From assembly GCA_014872815.1 (NCBI GenBank), contig WKFK01000012.1, positions 124,001 to 188,000 on the forward strand: a stretch of 64,000 bases of DNA, given 5' to 3'. The notes beneath the pieces are model-generated. The model did not search any database, was not told the origin of the DNA, and was given only the letters and a program-made list of their open reading frames with translations. The number at the start of each line of letters is the position of its first letter. Positions within the stretch are counted from its first letter, which is position 1. The position numbers and the translations under genes are program-made. The DNA comes from Paracoccaceae bacterium (lineage in GTDB: Bacteria; Pseudomonadota; Alphaproteobacteria; Rhodobacterales; Rhodobacteraceae). Below are positions 10,206 to 18,777 of the stretch, piece by piece.

Positions 10206-10565
10206 TTAACCGATGAACTCTTTGTAGGCGTTCTCGTCCATGTAGTCGTCCATTTGGGACGGATCAGACGGCTTGATTTTAAAGAACCACGCACCTTCCA
10301 TCGGGTCGTCGTTCACTTTGCCTGGCTCATCAACCAGCGGCTCGTTCACTTCGACGATCTCACCGTCAATTGGCGCCAGAATGTCCGACGCGGCCTTCAC
10401 GGACTCAATCACGCAGACCTCTTCGTCCTTGGTGACCTCGGTGCCCGCTTCTGGCAGCTCAACAAACACAACATCGCCCAGTTGCTCGCTGGCGTGTTCG
10501 GTGATGCCCACCACCACAACGTCGCCTTCAACCCGCAGCCACTCGTGCTCTTCGGTATATTTCAT
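10206..10565 (-). CDS. gcvH: glycine cleavage system H protein
   Basis: 119-aa lipoyl carrier protein that shuttles the aminomethyl intermediate between GcvP, GcvT and dihydrolipoyl dehydrogenase. The lipoylation site is the lysine in [14 protein letters not shown]. The start [15 protein letters not shown] is typical, with GAGAGC a few nt upstream. It sits between gcvT (18 bp upstream) and gcvP in one operon, so it is covered by the glycine riboswitch ahead of gcvT. Confidence 0.96.
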   Translation of the reverse strand: MKYTEEHEWLRVEGDVVVVGITEHASEQLGDVVFVELPEAGTEVTKDEEVCVIESVKAASDILAPIDGEIVEVNEPLVDEPGKVNDDPMEGAWFFKIKPSDPSQMDDYMDENAYKEFIG

Positions 10566-10583
10566 TGCTTGCTCTCCTGTTGC

Positions 10584-11708
10584 TCAACGTTTGAAATTGG
10601 CAGGCACCAGCGGCATCTTTGCCACGGTCACGGGCATACGTTTGCCCCGTACCTCACCAAAAATCTCTGTTCCGACAACGGCTTGCGCCGTGCCAACATA
10701 TCCCATGGCCACCGGACCCTCGTAGGTCGGACCAAATCCGCCGGACGTCACTTCGCCAATTGGCTCACCACCTTCAGCGGCGGCAAACAGCTGTGTGCCC
10801 GCCCGCATAGGCGCACGCCCCGTTGGCGCGAGCCCGACCCGCTTACGGGCCACGCCTTCGGCAAGATCACCAAAGATGCGATCGGCGCCGGGGAACCCAC
10901 CGGCTCGATCCCCATCCGCACGACGCACTTTCTGGATCGCCCAGGTCAGTGCCGCCTCAATTGGGGACGTGCTGTCATCAATGTCATTGCCATAAAGGCA
11001 CAAACCACCTTCCAGACGCAGGCTGTCACGCGCGCCCAAACCGATGCCCTCCACCTCCTCCATCGCGAGCAACTTGCGGCAAATACCTTCCGCATCCGCT
11101 TCCGGAATGGAAATTTCATAGCCATCTTCACCGGTATACCCCGAGCGGCTCACCCAACAGGCCACGCCATCCAGTTCCACTTCAGCGAAGTCCATAAACG
11201 CCATGTCGACAACGGCTGGATTCAAACGTGCCAAAGCGGTTTCCGCCGCCGGGCCTTGCAGGGCCACCAAAGCGCGATCGGTGATCTCTTCCACAGTCAC
11301 TTCCGGGGATAGCGCCGCCGTCATGCGGGCAATGTCCCCTTCTTTGCAAGCCGCGTTCACGACGACAAACAGGTGATCACCACGGTTTGCAAACATCAAA
11401 TCGTCTTCAATTCCACCCGCGTCGTTGGTGAAAAACCCGTATCGCTGACGCCCAGCGCCAAGTCCAATCACATCCTGTGGCACCAGTGTCTCAAACGCCT
11501 TTGCGGCCGCCTCATAGCTCTCGGCGCGCAAGGCCACCTGCCCCATGTGGCTCACATCAAACAGACCCGCAGCGCCGCGACAATGCAGGTGCTCTTTCAT
11601 GACGCCCAGCGGGTATTGCACAGGCATGTCATAGCCTGCAAACCCAACCATCTTGGCGCCAAGCTCGACGTGTAGATCGTAAAGCGGTGTGCGCTTCAGC
11701 TCTCCCAT
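10584..11708 (-). CDS. gcvT: glycine cleavage system aminomethyltransferase, T protein
   Basis: 374-aa T protein. It releases ammonia from the aminomethyl group on GcvH and makes 5,10-methylene-tetrahydrofolate. Characteristic blocks are TPLYDLHVELGAKMVGFAGY at the N-terminus, the HCRGAAGLFDVSHMGQ segment with the catalytic Asp region, and YTGEDGYEISIP in the middle. The start MGELKRTPLYDLH at 11708 fits the family; an in-frame ATG at 11735 would add nine residues. It is the first gene of the operon, about 90 nt after the tandem glycine riboswitch. Confidence 0.95.
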   Translation of the reverse strand: MGELKRTPLYDLHVELGAKMVGFAGYDMPVQYPLGVMKEHLHCRGAAGLFDVSHMGQVALRAESYEAAAKAFETLVPQDVIGLGAGRQRYGFFTNDAGGIEDDLMFANRGDHLFVVVNAACKEGDIARMTAALSPEVTVEEITDRALVALQGPAAETALARLNPAVVDMAFMDFAEVELDGVACWVSRSGYTGEDGYEISIPEADAEGICRKLLAMEEVEGIGLGARDSLRLEGGLCLYGNDIDDSTSPIEAALTWAIQKVRRADGDRAGGFPGADRIFGDLAEGVARKRVGLAPTGRAPMRAGTQLFAAAEGGEPIGEVTSGGFGPTYEGPVAMGYVGTAQAVVGTEIFGEVRGKRMPVTVAKMPLVPANFKR

Positions 11709-11797
11709 AGGCTTCGCCCTTCTTCTTCCGGGCATGTCCCTATCTGGAACTCACATCCGGCATCCCATTTTCGCGCAACTGTGCTGCGCGTGCGATG

Positions 11798-11960
11798 CCC
11801 CCTCTGTCCAACTGCCTGAGATCGTTATCCCTTCGGCGGGTGTCCTGACGAACACCACTCTCCAGAGTGTGTTTTGAAGGCGGTCGGTCCCTGTGGCCTG
11901 AGAGTTTCCGGGGCGGTTGCTCCTTCGGCACTGGATCGTCCAGTTCTCCCGATTCACCTT
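11798..11960 (-). promoter_or_regulatory. tandem glycine riboswitch upstream of gcvTHP
   Basis: Read on the minus strand, two glycine aptamers stand in series. The first (about 11960-11890) has GGGAGA, the core GCCGAAGGAGCAA and CTCTCAGG. The second (about 11880-11798) has CTCTGGAGAGTG, GCCGAAGGGATAAC, ATCTCAGGCA and the closing GGACAGAG. These are the conserved joining-region strings of the gcvT motif. Two-aptamer glycine riboswitches usually turn on gcv genes when glycine is high. No clear intrinsic terminator is visible between the second aptamer and gcvT, so control may act on translation. Confidence 0.93.
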
Positions 11961-11967
11961 GGCGTGC

Positions 11968-11996
11968 ACCGTAGTATGCAGAACCAAAGCTGACAA
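11968..11996 (-). promoter_or_regulatory. candidate promoter of the gcv operon
   Basis: On the minus strand TTGTCA (11996-11991) and TACGGT (11973-11968) are 17 bp apart. The expected start near 11960 is exactly where the riboswitch begins, which supports the call; the -10 box is weak. Confidence 0.45.
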
Positions 11997-12014
11997 GCCT
12001 CTATGTCGCAGATA

Positions 12015-12051
12015 GTTATTGCGCGATAACCTGTGATTATCACGTGATAGC
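12015..12051. promoter_or_regulatory. two matching dyads, 21 bp apart, upstream of gcv promoter
   Basis: GTTATTGCGCGATAAC (12015-12030) and ATTATCACGTGATAGC (12036-12051) align over 16 positions with only transitions between them (RTTATYRCGYGATARC). The second contains the perfect palindrome TATCACGTGATA. The 21-bp centre spacing puts both on one face of the helix, centred about 62 and 83 bp upstream of the predicted gcv start. This looks like a tandem operator for an unidentified regulator of gcv, or of the gene at 12241. Confidence 0.5.
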
Positions 12052-12240
12052 TAGGACATCGCCCTACCAATATCCGAACGTATCAAAATTAGACGCACAC
12101 TCTCAAACGCCGCAAAAGACCTTCAGCTATACTTATTGCCCAGTCTCAATTTTTTTAATGCCGCACCCTCAACTCAAAGACACTTGGCAGCAGCAGTCTC
12201 GCGAATTAGGAAGCGGCTCAACCAAAACGAAAGTGTCACA

Positions 12241-12627
12241 ATGCTCGCTCTTGCTCTTATGATATTTGTTGGACCAATAGTCGGAGTGCTCTTTGCTTTC
12301 GCCACCGGAATCCAACTTTGGCGCCACCAGAATTTTCTCGGCCCAATCATTGTTTTACTATCGACATTTCTGTCGTTTCTTGCGGTCTGGGCCATGCGCT
12401 TTGATTTGGGCCTTAACCTGCCCGCACTTTCTTTCCTACCTTCCGGAGGCGAATTAGAGAAAACGCTCACGATCCTCGCGGGACTTCTAGCCGCGCTTCT
12501 GGCGGTCGGCTTCCTGCGCTGGCCAGAGGCCGCAAAAGGGCGCTGGACAGCTGCGATTTCTTTCCTCACCTGGCTCCTAGTAATAGCGGCAGGTGTTGCA
12601 TTGGCAGATGTGGATTTTCGACACTAA
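12241..12627 (+). CDS. small four-helix membrane protein, function unknown
   Basis: 128-residue protein not recognised by family. It is almost all membrane: hydrophobic stretches at about residues 1-23 (LALALMIFVGPIVGVLFAF), 33-55, 77-98 and 104-124. The start ATG at 12241 is chosen because upstream in-frame codons read like non-coding DNA, but the Shine-Dalgarno sequence is poor. It is convergent with the Rrf2 gene, and the two stop codons overlap by 4 nt. Its 5' side faces the gcv regulatory region, so the dyads there could also serve it. It could be an accessory gene. Confidence 0.6.
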   Translation: MLALALMIFVGPIVGVLFAFATGIQLWRHQNFLGPIIVLLSTFLSFLAVWAMRFDLGLNLPALSFLPSGGELEKTLTILAGLLAALLAVGFLRWPEAAKGRWTAAISFLTWLLVIAAGVALADVDFRH

Positions 12628-13091
12628 GGGACCGCATTGTCCGCGCGATCCCCACACCGATCTGGCGCCAAAATGCCCAACAACGCGGTATTTCCACAAA
12701 CCAACGAGTCCAGCGTCACCGCATCCAAGCGACTGTAAAACGCTTCCGCCGCCTCTTGCAGCGCCATTTTCAAACGACAGGCGTCCACCAATGGACATGA
12801 GTTATCCACGTCTGCAAAACACTCGGCCAATGGCACACCATTCTCCATGGCCCGAAAGATTTCGCCAATTTCGATGTTTTTCGGTTCCCGCGCCAGCTCC
12901 AAGCCGCCTTTGCGTCCCCGCTGCGTACTCAATACCCCCATGAGCGCCAACTGATGAATGACCTGCGCCAAATGGTTCTCCGAAGCGTTACAGACCGATG
13001 CAATCTCATGCTTAGTCACCAAGCGGCCACGATGCGCTGCGCAATACATCAGCACACGAATGGCAATGTTCGTCCGTTTGGTAATTCGCAT
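12624..13091 (-). CDS. Rrf2-family transcriptional regulator (NsrR-like)
   Basis: 155-aa winged-helix regulator. MRITKRTNIAIRVLMYCAAH at the N-terminus and the recognition helix region ENHLAQVIHQLALMGVL are typical of Rrf2. Three cysteines in ECFADVDNSCPLVDACRLK (spacing Cx8Cx5C) match the cluster ligands of the NsrR/IscR branch, so an Fe-S cluster sensing NO or redox state is expected. The start is set at 13091, where the family begins; an upstream in-frame extension to 13169 is not conserved-looking. It is divergent from the glutamylcyclotransferase-like gene with 105 bp between, which holds an FNR-like site. Confidence 0.85.
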   Translation of the reverse strand: MRITKRTNIAIRVLMYCAAHRGRLVTKHEIASVCNASENHLAQVIHQLALMGVLSTQRGRKGGLELAREPKNIEIGEIFRAMENGVPLAECFADVDNSCPLVDACRLKMALQEAAEAFYSRLDAVTLDSLVCGNTALLGILAPDRCGDRADNAVP

Positions 13092-13162
13092 GATCGCCCT
13101 CTCTGCCCACCCCACCTGACAGATGGGTACTGAGGTTGTGACAGAACGCCGCTGCGACAGCA

Positions 13163-13176
13163 TTGACATGGATCAA
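13163..13176. promoter_or_regulatory. FNR/FnrL-like site
   Basis: TTGACATGGATCAA matches the FnrL/FNR consensus TTGAT-n4-ATCAA with one mismatch. It is centred about 28 bp before the start codon at 13197 and about 79 bp before the Rrf2 start, in the divergent intergenic space. From that position it could repress the plus-strand gene or activate the Rrf2 gene. Confidence 0.45.
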
Positions 13177-13196
13177 CACACGTGTAGGGAGGAGGC

Positions 13197-13760
13197 ATGA
13201 CTGCTTCCTATTTCTTTGGCTACGGCAGCCTCGTGAACCACAGTACGCATTCTTACGAGAATGCACATCCAGCGCGTTTGCACGGCTGGCGTCGGGAGTG
13301 GTGCCACACGGATTTGCGTCCCATTGCCTTTCTGGTCGCTGTGCCGGACTCTTCTGTGAACATTGACGGCATAATCGCGCATGTACCTGGCGACGACTGG
13401 GATGCACTGGACGCCCGCGAATTTGCCTACACCCGCGTACAGAGCACAGAAAGTATCACGCATCCGATCACCGATCCCATCGAGATTGCCGTGTATAAAG
13501 CCCGCGAAGATATCCGCGTTGCGGCCGACATCCGGCACCCGATTCTGCTCAGCTATCTGGATGTGGTTGTCCAAGGATATCTGCGTGAGTTTGGGGAACA
13601 GGGCGTGGCAGATTTCTTTGCCACAACAACAGGCTGGGACGCGCCCATTCTCAATGACCGCGCCGATCCACAATACCCGCGACACCGACCATTGACCAAG
13701 GCTGAAACCGCTCTGGTCGATCAGCACCTCGCCACTCTCAACGCAGACTTCACCAGCTAA
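13197..13760 (+). CDS. gamma-glutamylcyclotransferase-family protein
   Basis: 187-aa protein of the GGCT/ChaC-like fold. The N-terminal YFFGYGSLVNHSTH carries the YGSL substrate-loop motif. The rest, including RLHGWRREWCHTD and GVADFFATTTGWDAPILND, is as in the alphaproteobacterial group of this family. The likely chemistry is release of 5-oxoproline from gamma-glutamyl compounds, but activity is not proven for this branch. GGAGGAG lies just before the ATG. mgtE starts 13 bp after its stop, so the two are probably cotranscribed, with the FNR-like site upstream. Confidence 0.8.
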   Translation: MTASYFFGYGSLVNHSTHSYENAHPARLHGWRREWCHTDLRPIAFLVAVPDSSVNIDGIIAHVPGDDWDALDAREFAYTRVQSTESITHPITDPIEIAVYKAREDIRVAADIRHPILLSYLDVVVQGYLREFGEQGVADFFATTTGWDAPILNDRADPQYPRHRPLTKAETALVDQHLATLNADFTS

Positions 13761-13773
13761 AAGGCTCTCCGCC

Positions 13774-15168
13774 ATGCCCTCTTTGACTTGGCTAGACGAC
13801 AGCACAGAGGACAGCAAACAAGCCAATCGCAAACTCCTGAAGCAGCTAGATCACTGGATCGCGGCCAACGACAAAACGGCCCTCCTCGACGCGCTGGCAG
13901 ACTGGCCCACTTCCGACACATTGGCCGCCCTGACACGGCTGCGCCCCGCCCGCGCCCGTGTGATGTTTGACTGGATACCAGACGCACTTGGCCTCAAGGT
14001 CATGGCCGAACTCGATCCGGACCTACGTGCCGTCTTATTCTCCGAAACCTCGCTCACCACCTTCTCCAACATCATCGCCATGATGGATGTGGACGAAGCA
14101 GTCGATACACTCCTTGAACTGCCCCGGAGTTTTGCTGCGCAACTGGTTTCGGCCCACCCAGAGACAGACCAAATTTCTGCTGTGTTGCAAGCCCGCGATG
14201 ACAGCGCCGCCACCGTCATGCGCCTTGGCGTCCTAATGGCCCCTGCAGATTGGACCGTGGCGCAACTCACACAGGACATCCGCGCCCGCAGCCAGAACCT
14301 TGCCAAGATCGACATGATGTTTGTGGTGGACATTGACCGCAAACCGCTGGGCTTCCTCCGGTTCCGCGAGGTATTGGCCGCCACCGACGATGTGATACTG
14401 CGCGACATTCTACACCCGGAACTGCTTTTGGTCAGCGCCGACTGGGACCGCGAGGACGTGCTGTCCATGTCCCGCGCCAAAAACCTGCACGCCATTGGGG
14501 TGATCGATGGCACCGGCAAGTTGGTCGGCGGCATTTCCCCCCGCGAACTGGCTGAAATCGTGCGCGAAGAAGCCGAGGAAGACATGCTGCGCATGGGGTC
14601 TGTCTCTCCTGCCACCACGCAGTTTGACAGCCCTTTGACCATTCTACGCCGCCGCCTGCCCTGGTTGCTCGGCGGGCTATTCGGCGCAGCTTTTGCCGCA
14701 GGTGTCATCGGGTCCTTTGAAGACGCGTTGGCGCAAGCCGCCGTGCTGGCGAGCTTCATTCCCGTGGTCATGGCCACCGCGGGCAACGCAGGCATTCAGG
14801 CGTCCACGGTTTCTGTGCAATCCCTGACCTCTGGTGTGAACTGGCGCGGCGACTTTGCGGGGCGCATTCTTCGCGAATTGCTCGGCGCGATGTTCAATGG
14901 ATTGGCGATTGGCAACATCACCGCAATATTGGTTCTGCTGGTCAGTCAAATCATCCCACTGCATGCGCCACTATACCTAGCCCTAACAGCCCTCTGCGCC
15001 CTCACACTGGTGACCACAATCGCCGGCACAATTGGCGCAGTTATTCCGTTCGTTTTGAAAACACTGAGGCTCGATCCAGCTGTGGCTACGGGGATCTTCA
15101 TCACCACCACCAACGACGTTTTTGGCGTTCTGATTTTCTTTCTCGTCGCCTCAGCGCTTTATCTTTAG
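13774..15168 (+). CDS. mgtE: magnesium transporter MgtE
   Basis: 464-aa Mg2+ channel of the MgtE family. The order is an N-terminal superhelical MgtE_N domain (about 15-125), two CBS domains (about 130-255) that sense cytosolic Mg2+, a plug helix and five membrane helices (about 285-464). The pore motif is seen in VVMATAGNAGIQAS and the last helix has TTTNDVFGVLIFF, where the Asp is the conserved pore residue. It follows the glutamylcyclotransferase-like gene by 13 bp and ends at a strong hairpin. Confidence 0.93.
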   Translation: MPSLTWLDDSTEDSKQANRKLLKQLDHWIAANDKTALLDALADWPTSDTLAALTRLRPARARVMFDWIPDALGLKVMAELDPDLRAVLFSETSLTTFSNIIAMMDVDEAVDTLLELPRSFAAQLVSAHPETDQISAVLQARDDSAATVMRLGVLMAPADWTVAQLTQDIRARSQNLAKIDMMFVVDIDRKPLGFLRFREVLAATDDVILRDILHPELLLVSADWDREDVLSMSRAKNLHAIGVIDGTGKLVGGISPRELAEIVREEAEEDMLRMGSVSPATTQFDSPLTILRRRLPWLLGGLFGAAFAAGVIGSFEDALAQAAVLASFIPVVMATAGNAGIQASTVSVQSLTSGVNWRGDFAGRILRELLGAMFNGLAIGNITAILVLLVSQIIPLHAPLYLALTALCALTLVTTIAGTIGAVIPFVLKTLRLDPAVATGIFITTTNDVFGVLIFFLVASALYL

Positions 15169-15209
15169 GCCCAAAGCCCGGATCGCTGAAGGCCCCCCGC
15201 ACAAACAAA

Positions 15210-15258
15210 AGCGGCGCCCCGAGGGGAGCGCCGCTTCTAAGAACCAAAACGGTTCTTA
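15210..15258. terminator. two hairpins between convergent mgtE and the MBL gene
   Basis: AGCGGCG (15210-15216) pairs with CGCCGCT (15229-15235). TAAGAACC (15238-15245) pairs with GGTTCTTA (15251-15258), the latter overlapping the stop codon of the minus-strand gene. T-tracts are short on both sides, so strength is uncertain; the position between convergent genes supports a terminator role. Confidence 0.6.
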
Positions 15259-16188
15259 TCCCAGCATCAGCTGGTAGCTTGCCGGTGCATACTTATATCC
15301 GCTGTCGTATTTCTCAACATATCCAACGGCCGGCCACGGCATGTGGTATCCGATAAACGGAATATTGTCCGCCGCCAGCATATCCAGCATTTTGCGACGG
15401 GTCGCCGCCGCCGCCGCTTTGTCGCGGTCAAACTTCACTTCCCAATCCGGATAGGCCAGTGACCACACGTAGTGATTGGCAAAATCTGCTGCAATCACAA
15501 GCTGTTGCCCCTCACTTTCGATGCGGTAGGCCATGTGTCCCGGCGTATGACCAAAGGCGCCAACGGCGGTGATCCCCCCCGCCACATCAGCACCATCTTC
15601 AACCATGTCGAAACGCTCGGCATTCGGGCGGATTTTGCCTTCAAAGGCTTTATTACCATCCGTCGCGGCCCAGGCGTCATACTCCACGCGTCCGGTCACA
15701 TGGCGCGCGTTGCCAAAGGTCACGCCGCCTTCACCAGCCACGCCACCAACGTGGTCACCATGCATGTGGGTGATCACAACTGTATCAATCTGATCCGCCG
15801 CATAGCCCGCAGCCTCCAGCGCACCGGTAATGCTCTCCGGGCTCAAGCCGGTATCAAACAACACCAGCTCGTTGCCGGTGTTCACCACGGTCGGTGTAAA
15901 GAAAAACTGCGCCGCATCGGTTGGAATATTGGCGGCCGCTGATGCGTCAGCAAACTCTGCACCGCTGACATTCATTCCGAAAATGCTTTGCGGATTTTCA
16001 ACCGTGCGCGTCCCCACCAAAAGCGTGGTCACTTCAAAGTTGCCAAGCTTCATACGGTTAAAACGCGTCGCGCCCACCCCCATCATCTCCGCCTTGGCCA
16101 CTGCCTGCTTGGGCAAGGCTGCGGCCAGTGGCACAGCCGCTGCACCTGCCAACATCCCGCGTCTTGAAATTGCTCTTTCCTGTGTCAC
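15256..16188 (-). CDS. Tat-exported metallo-beta-lactamase-fold hydrolase
   Basis: 310-aa MBL-fold protein. The N-terminus SRRGMLAGAAAVPLAAALP is a twin-arginine signal, so the enzyme should be folded with its metals before export to the periplasm. The metal motif THMHGDHVGG (HxHxDH) is at about residues 140-149; later metal ligands fall in AFGHTPGHMAYR and in the Asp of VIAADFANH. The type resembles quorum-quenching lactonases and other MBL hydrolases, but substrate cannot be told. It is convergent with mgtE. Confidence 0.85.
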   Translation of the reverse strand: MTQERAISRRGMLAGAAAVPLAAALPKQAVAKAEMMGVGATRFNRMKLGNFEVTTLLVGTRTVENPQSIFGMNVSGAEFADASAAANIPTDAAQFFFTPTVVNTGNELVLFDTGLSPESITGALEAAGYAADQIDTVVITHMHGDHVGGVAGEGGVTFGNARHVTGRVEYDAWAATDGNKAFEGKIRPNAERFDMVEDGADVAGGITAVGAFGHTPGHMAYRIESEGQQLVIAADFANHYVWSLAYPDWEVKFDRDKAAAAATRRKMLDMLAADNIPFIGYHMPWPAVGYVEKYDSGYKYAPASYQLMLG

Positions 16189-16404
16189 GCCTTATCTCCC
16201 TGTAGAAACTTCACAAAGTAAGTATGAGCACGTTACGATGTCAGAAGCCGATCGGATTGCTTCTCACGCGAAGTTGAAACCCCGTGCGTCTATCCCGCAA
16301 TCAAAAGAGAAAAACCCTCACGACAAAACCCGCCTTGCTTGCACAAACAGCCTCACTCATAGTGATGCAATACGTTTCTGGCTTTCCATCAAGAGATTAA
16401 CAGC

Positions 16405-17154
16405 ATGACATACCGCATTCTGATGATGGCCTTGGGCACATTGATGTTTGTACATGCTATTCAGGCAGAGCCAGTAACAGACACCGAAAACACACAAGAA
16501 AAGACTCTTTCAGTGTGTCTTGACTCGCAACACTTGTCAGTGCCGCTGGAACTGAATTTCAAGGCAATTAACGCGAGCGACCGCAAGCTGATTGACCTCA
16601 GAAATCTCTACAGGATGTCTTGGGAAGAGCGTGAAAGACTCCTTGCGCAAGCACCTTTCGACGTTTCAACCGTGTATCTTACATCCCCAACTCTTCTGAA
16701 TGAGATGCCTTCAGTTCTTGAACTTCTCTTAAACCGCCCCTCCGAGTTTAGACTACATACCTTGAGGTTGCGCCACTATCGTGGCCCGGACCCAGACGAC
16801 TGGCAGAAACGTTCTCCCAGGGTGGCTCATTCTCCGAAAAAAAGCACAGATGTCTTCGCACCAACACATGTGATGTTTAACAACCGTTTCCTGAAGGTAC
16901 GTTGCATCAAAGGGATGCCGCCCAACAGCGAAGATGAGGAGTCCCGCTGGTGCAAAGCACTTGGGTTTGTTGGCCCGGTACGAAGCTTACAGTTCTCATT
17001 TTTCACTGGGCGCGACTTGGTGGGTCATTGGCCCACAACAGACACCGATTGGAAAACACTCGAGATGGCAGGTTGGGCTGAACCGCTCAAAGAGGTTGCG
17101 GTCGCTTTCGACAAATTCACTGCCCCAATCCCAGAAGCCACGCCATGTGAATAA
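16405..17154 (+). CDS. secreted protein of unknown function
   Basis: 249 aa, not recognised. The N-terminus MTYRILMMALGTLMFVHAIQA is a good signal peptide with cleavage after AQA-like IQA, so the product is probably periplasmic. The mature part is polar, with a few cysteines (CLDSQH, RCIKGM, RWCKAL, TPCE) that could form disulfides. Base use is AT-richer than in the housekeeping neighbours, which suggests an accessory gene. It is divergent from the MBL gene with 216 bp between, where I see no clear regulatory motif. Confidence 0.6.
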   Translation: MTYRILMMALGTLMFVHAIQAEPVTDTENTQEKTLSVCLDSQHLSVPLELNFKAINASDRKLIDLRNLYRMSWEERERLLAQAPFDVSTVYLTSPTLLNEMPSVLELLLNRPSEFRLHTLRLRHYRGPDPDDWQKRSPRVAHSPKKSTDVFAPTHVMFNNRFLKVRCIKGMPPNSEDEESRWCKALGFVGPVRSLQFSFFTGRDLVGHWPTTDTDWKTLEMAGWAEPLKEVAVAFDKFTAPIPEATPCE

Positions 17155-17290
17155 TCCCATCCAGCGCCACACCATGTCGCTCACGCTTCCGCTAAGACAG
17201 CGCAGCCTCCCTTCAACGATGCGCCATTAACCTCCCCTTAGTGGACAAACCGCGCGAGGTGTGGAATGGGGGACGCAACAGGAGATTCCC

Positions 17291-18616
17291 ATGACGACCA
17301 CCCGTTTTGCACCTTCGCCAACTGGCTATATTCACATTGGCAACCTGCGCCCCGCGCTGATGAACTACCTGATCGCGCGCAAAGCAGGCGGCACTTTCAT
17401 CCTGCGTATCGACGACACCGATCCCGAGCGCAGCAAGCAAAAGTACATCGATGCTCTGCAACAAGACCTCGAATGGCTCGGCCTGACCTGGGATCGGATG
17501 GAAAAACAATCCGATCGTCTGGACCGCTATGAAGAGGCCGCGCAGCAGTTGCGCGACATGGGCCGCTTTTATGAGTGCTTTGAGACCCCAACCGAGTTGG
17601 ACCTAAAGCGCAAGAAACAGCTCAACATGGGCAAACCACCGGTTTATGACCGCGCAGCCCTGAACCTGTCTGACGACGAGAAAGCCAAACTGCGCGAAGA
17701 GCGCGGCAACGGTCACTGGCGTTTCAAACTGGATCACGAGCGTATTGAGTGGACCGACGGCATTCTGGGCCATCGCTCGATTGACGCGGCTTCCGTGTCT
17801 GACCCGGTTCTGATCCGGGCCGATGGACAGTTCCTCTACACGCTGGCGTCCGTCTGCGACGACATGGACTTTGGCATCACCGACGTTGTGCGCGGCTCCG
17901 ACCACGTGACCAACACCGCCACCCAAATCCAAATGATCGAAGCACTGGGTGGCAAAGTGCCAAACTTCGCGCACCACTCCCTGCTGACCGGCCCACAGGG
18001 CGAAGCGCTTTCTAAGCGCCTCGGCACTCTCGCCCTGCGTGACCTGCGCGAAGCTGGTGTGCAACCGATGGCACTCCTGAGCCTGATGGCCCGTCTGGGC
18101 AGCTCCGACCCTATCGAGCTGCGCGACAATCTCGACGAGATCGCCCAAGGCTTTGACATCACCAAATTTGGCGCCGCACCAACCAAGTTTGACGAAAACG
18201 ACCTCTACCCGCTCACCGCCAAGGTGCTGCACGAAAAGCCACTGGAAGAGGTGGCTGACGCCATCGCCGCCGTTGGTGTACCCACTGAGCTGGCCGAACG
18301 TTTCTGGAACGTAACCCGCGACAACATCACCACGCTCAACGATCTGGGCAAATGGTGGGACCTCTACACCAATGGCGCGGAGCCTGAGATTGATGATGAG
18401 GACAAAGAGTTCATCGCCGAGGCCATGAAACTCCTTCCCGAAGGCCCGTTTGACGACGACACCTGGTCCACCTGGACGGCGGCTGTGAAAGAAGCCACCG
18501 GCCGCAAAGGCCGCGGTCTGTTTATGCCGCTGCGCAAAGCGCTGACCGGTCAGAAAAACGGCCCGGACATGGCGTCGCTCATGCCGCTTCTGCAGGTTAT
18601 CAAGGCCCGCGGTTAA
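17291..18616 (+). CDS. gltX: glutamyl-tRNA synthetase
   Basis: 441-aa class I synthetase charging tRNA-Glu. RFAPSPTGYIHIGNLR contains the HIGH-equivalent HIGN near residue 15, and ALSKRLG is the KMSK-type loop in the middle. The sequence LRIDDTDPERSKQKY is standard for the catalytic domain. The start at 17291 (MTTTRFAPSPTG) has AGGAG about 8 nt before it; ten extra in-frame upstream codons are not family-like. Rhodobacteraceae often carry two GltX copies, and the GYIHIGN variant suggests this is one of a pair. A strong terminator follows. Confidence 0.94.
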   Translation: MTTTRFAPSPTGYIHIGNLRPALMNYLIARKAGGTFILRIDDTDPERSKQKYIDALQQDLEWLGLTWDRMEKQSDRLDRYEEAAQQLRDMGRFYECFETPTELDLKRKKQLNMGKPPVYDRAALNLSDDEKAKLREERGNGHWRFKLDHERIEWTDGILGHRSIDAASVSDPVLIRADGQFLYTLASVCDDMDFGITDVVRGSDHVTNTATQIQMIEALGGKVPNFAHHSLLTGPQGEALSKRLGTLALRDLREAGVQPMALLSLMARLGSSDPIELRDNLDEIAQGFDITKFGAAPTKFDENDLYPLTAKVLHEKPLEEVADAIAAVGVPTELAERFWNVTRDNITTLNDLGKWWDLYTNGAEPEIDDEDKEFIAEAMKLLPEGPFDDDTWSTWTAAVKEATGRKGRGLFMPLRKALTGQKNGPDMASLMPLLQVIKARG

Positions 18617-18635
18617 GCCGCTAGAAGGAACAATG

Positions 18636-18663
18636 GCGCGTCTCAATTTGGGACGCGCTTTTT
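18636..18663 (+). terminator. intrinsic terminator of gltX
   Basis: GCGCGTC (18636-18642) and GACGCGC (18652-18658) form a stem, followed directly by TTTTT from 18659. A second short hairpin, AAAACTG/CAGTTTT at 18696-18713 with further Ts, may be a backup. Confidence 0.85.
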
Positions 18664-18777
18664 CTTTCTAATCATGAAAACTGTGAGGCGGTTTGAAAAC
18701 TGATGGCAGTTTTTTACGAAAAGCCGGCCTAGGTTTTTGTTGCTGAAATCAACTTTGAAGCGACCTAAAGTGAGGTT

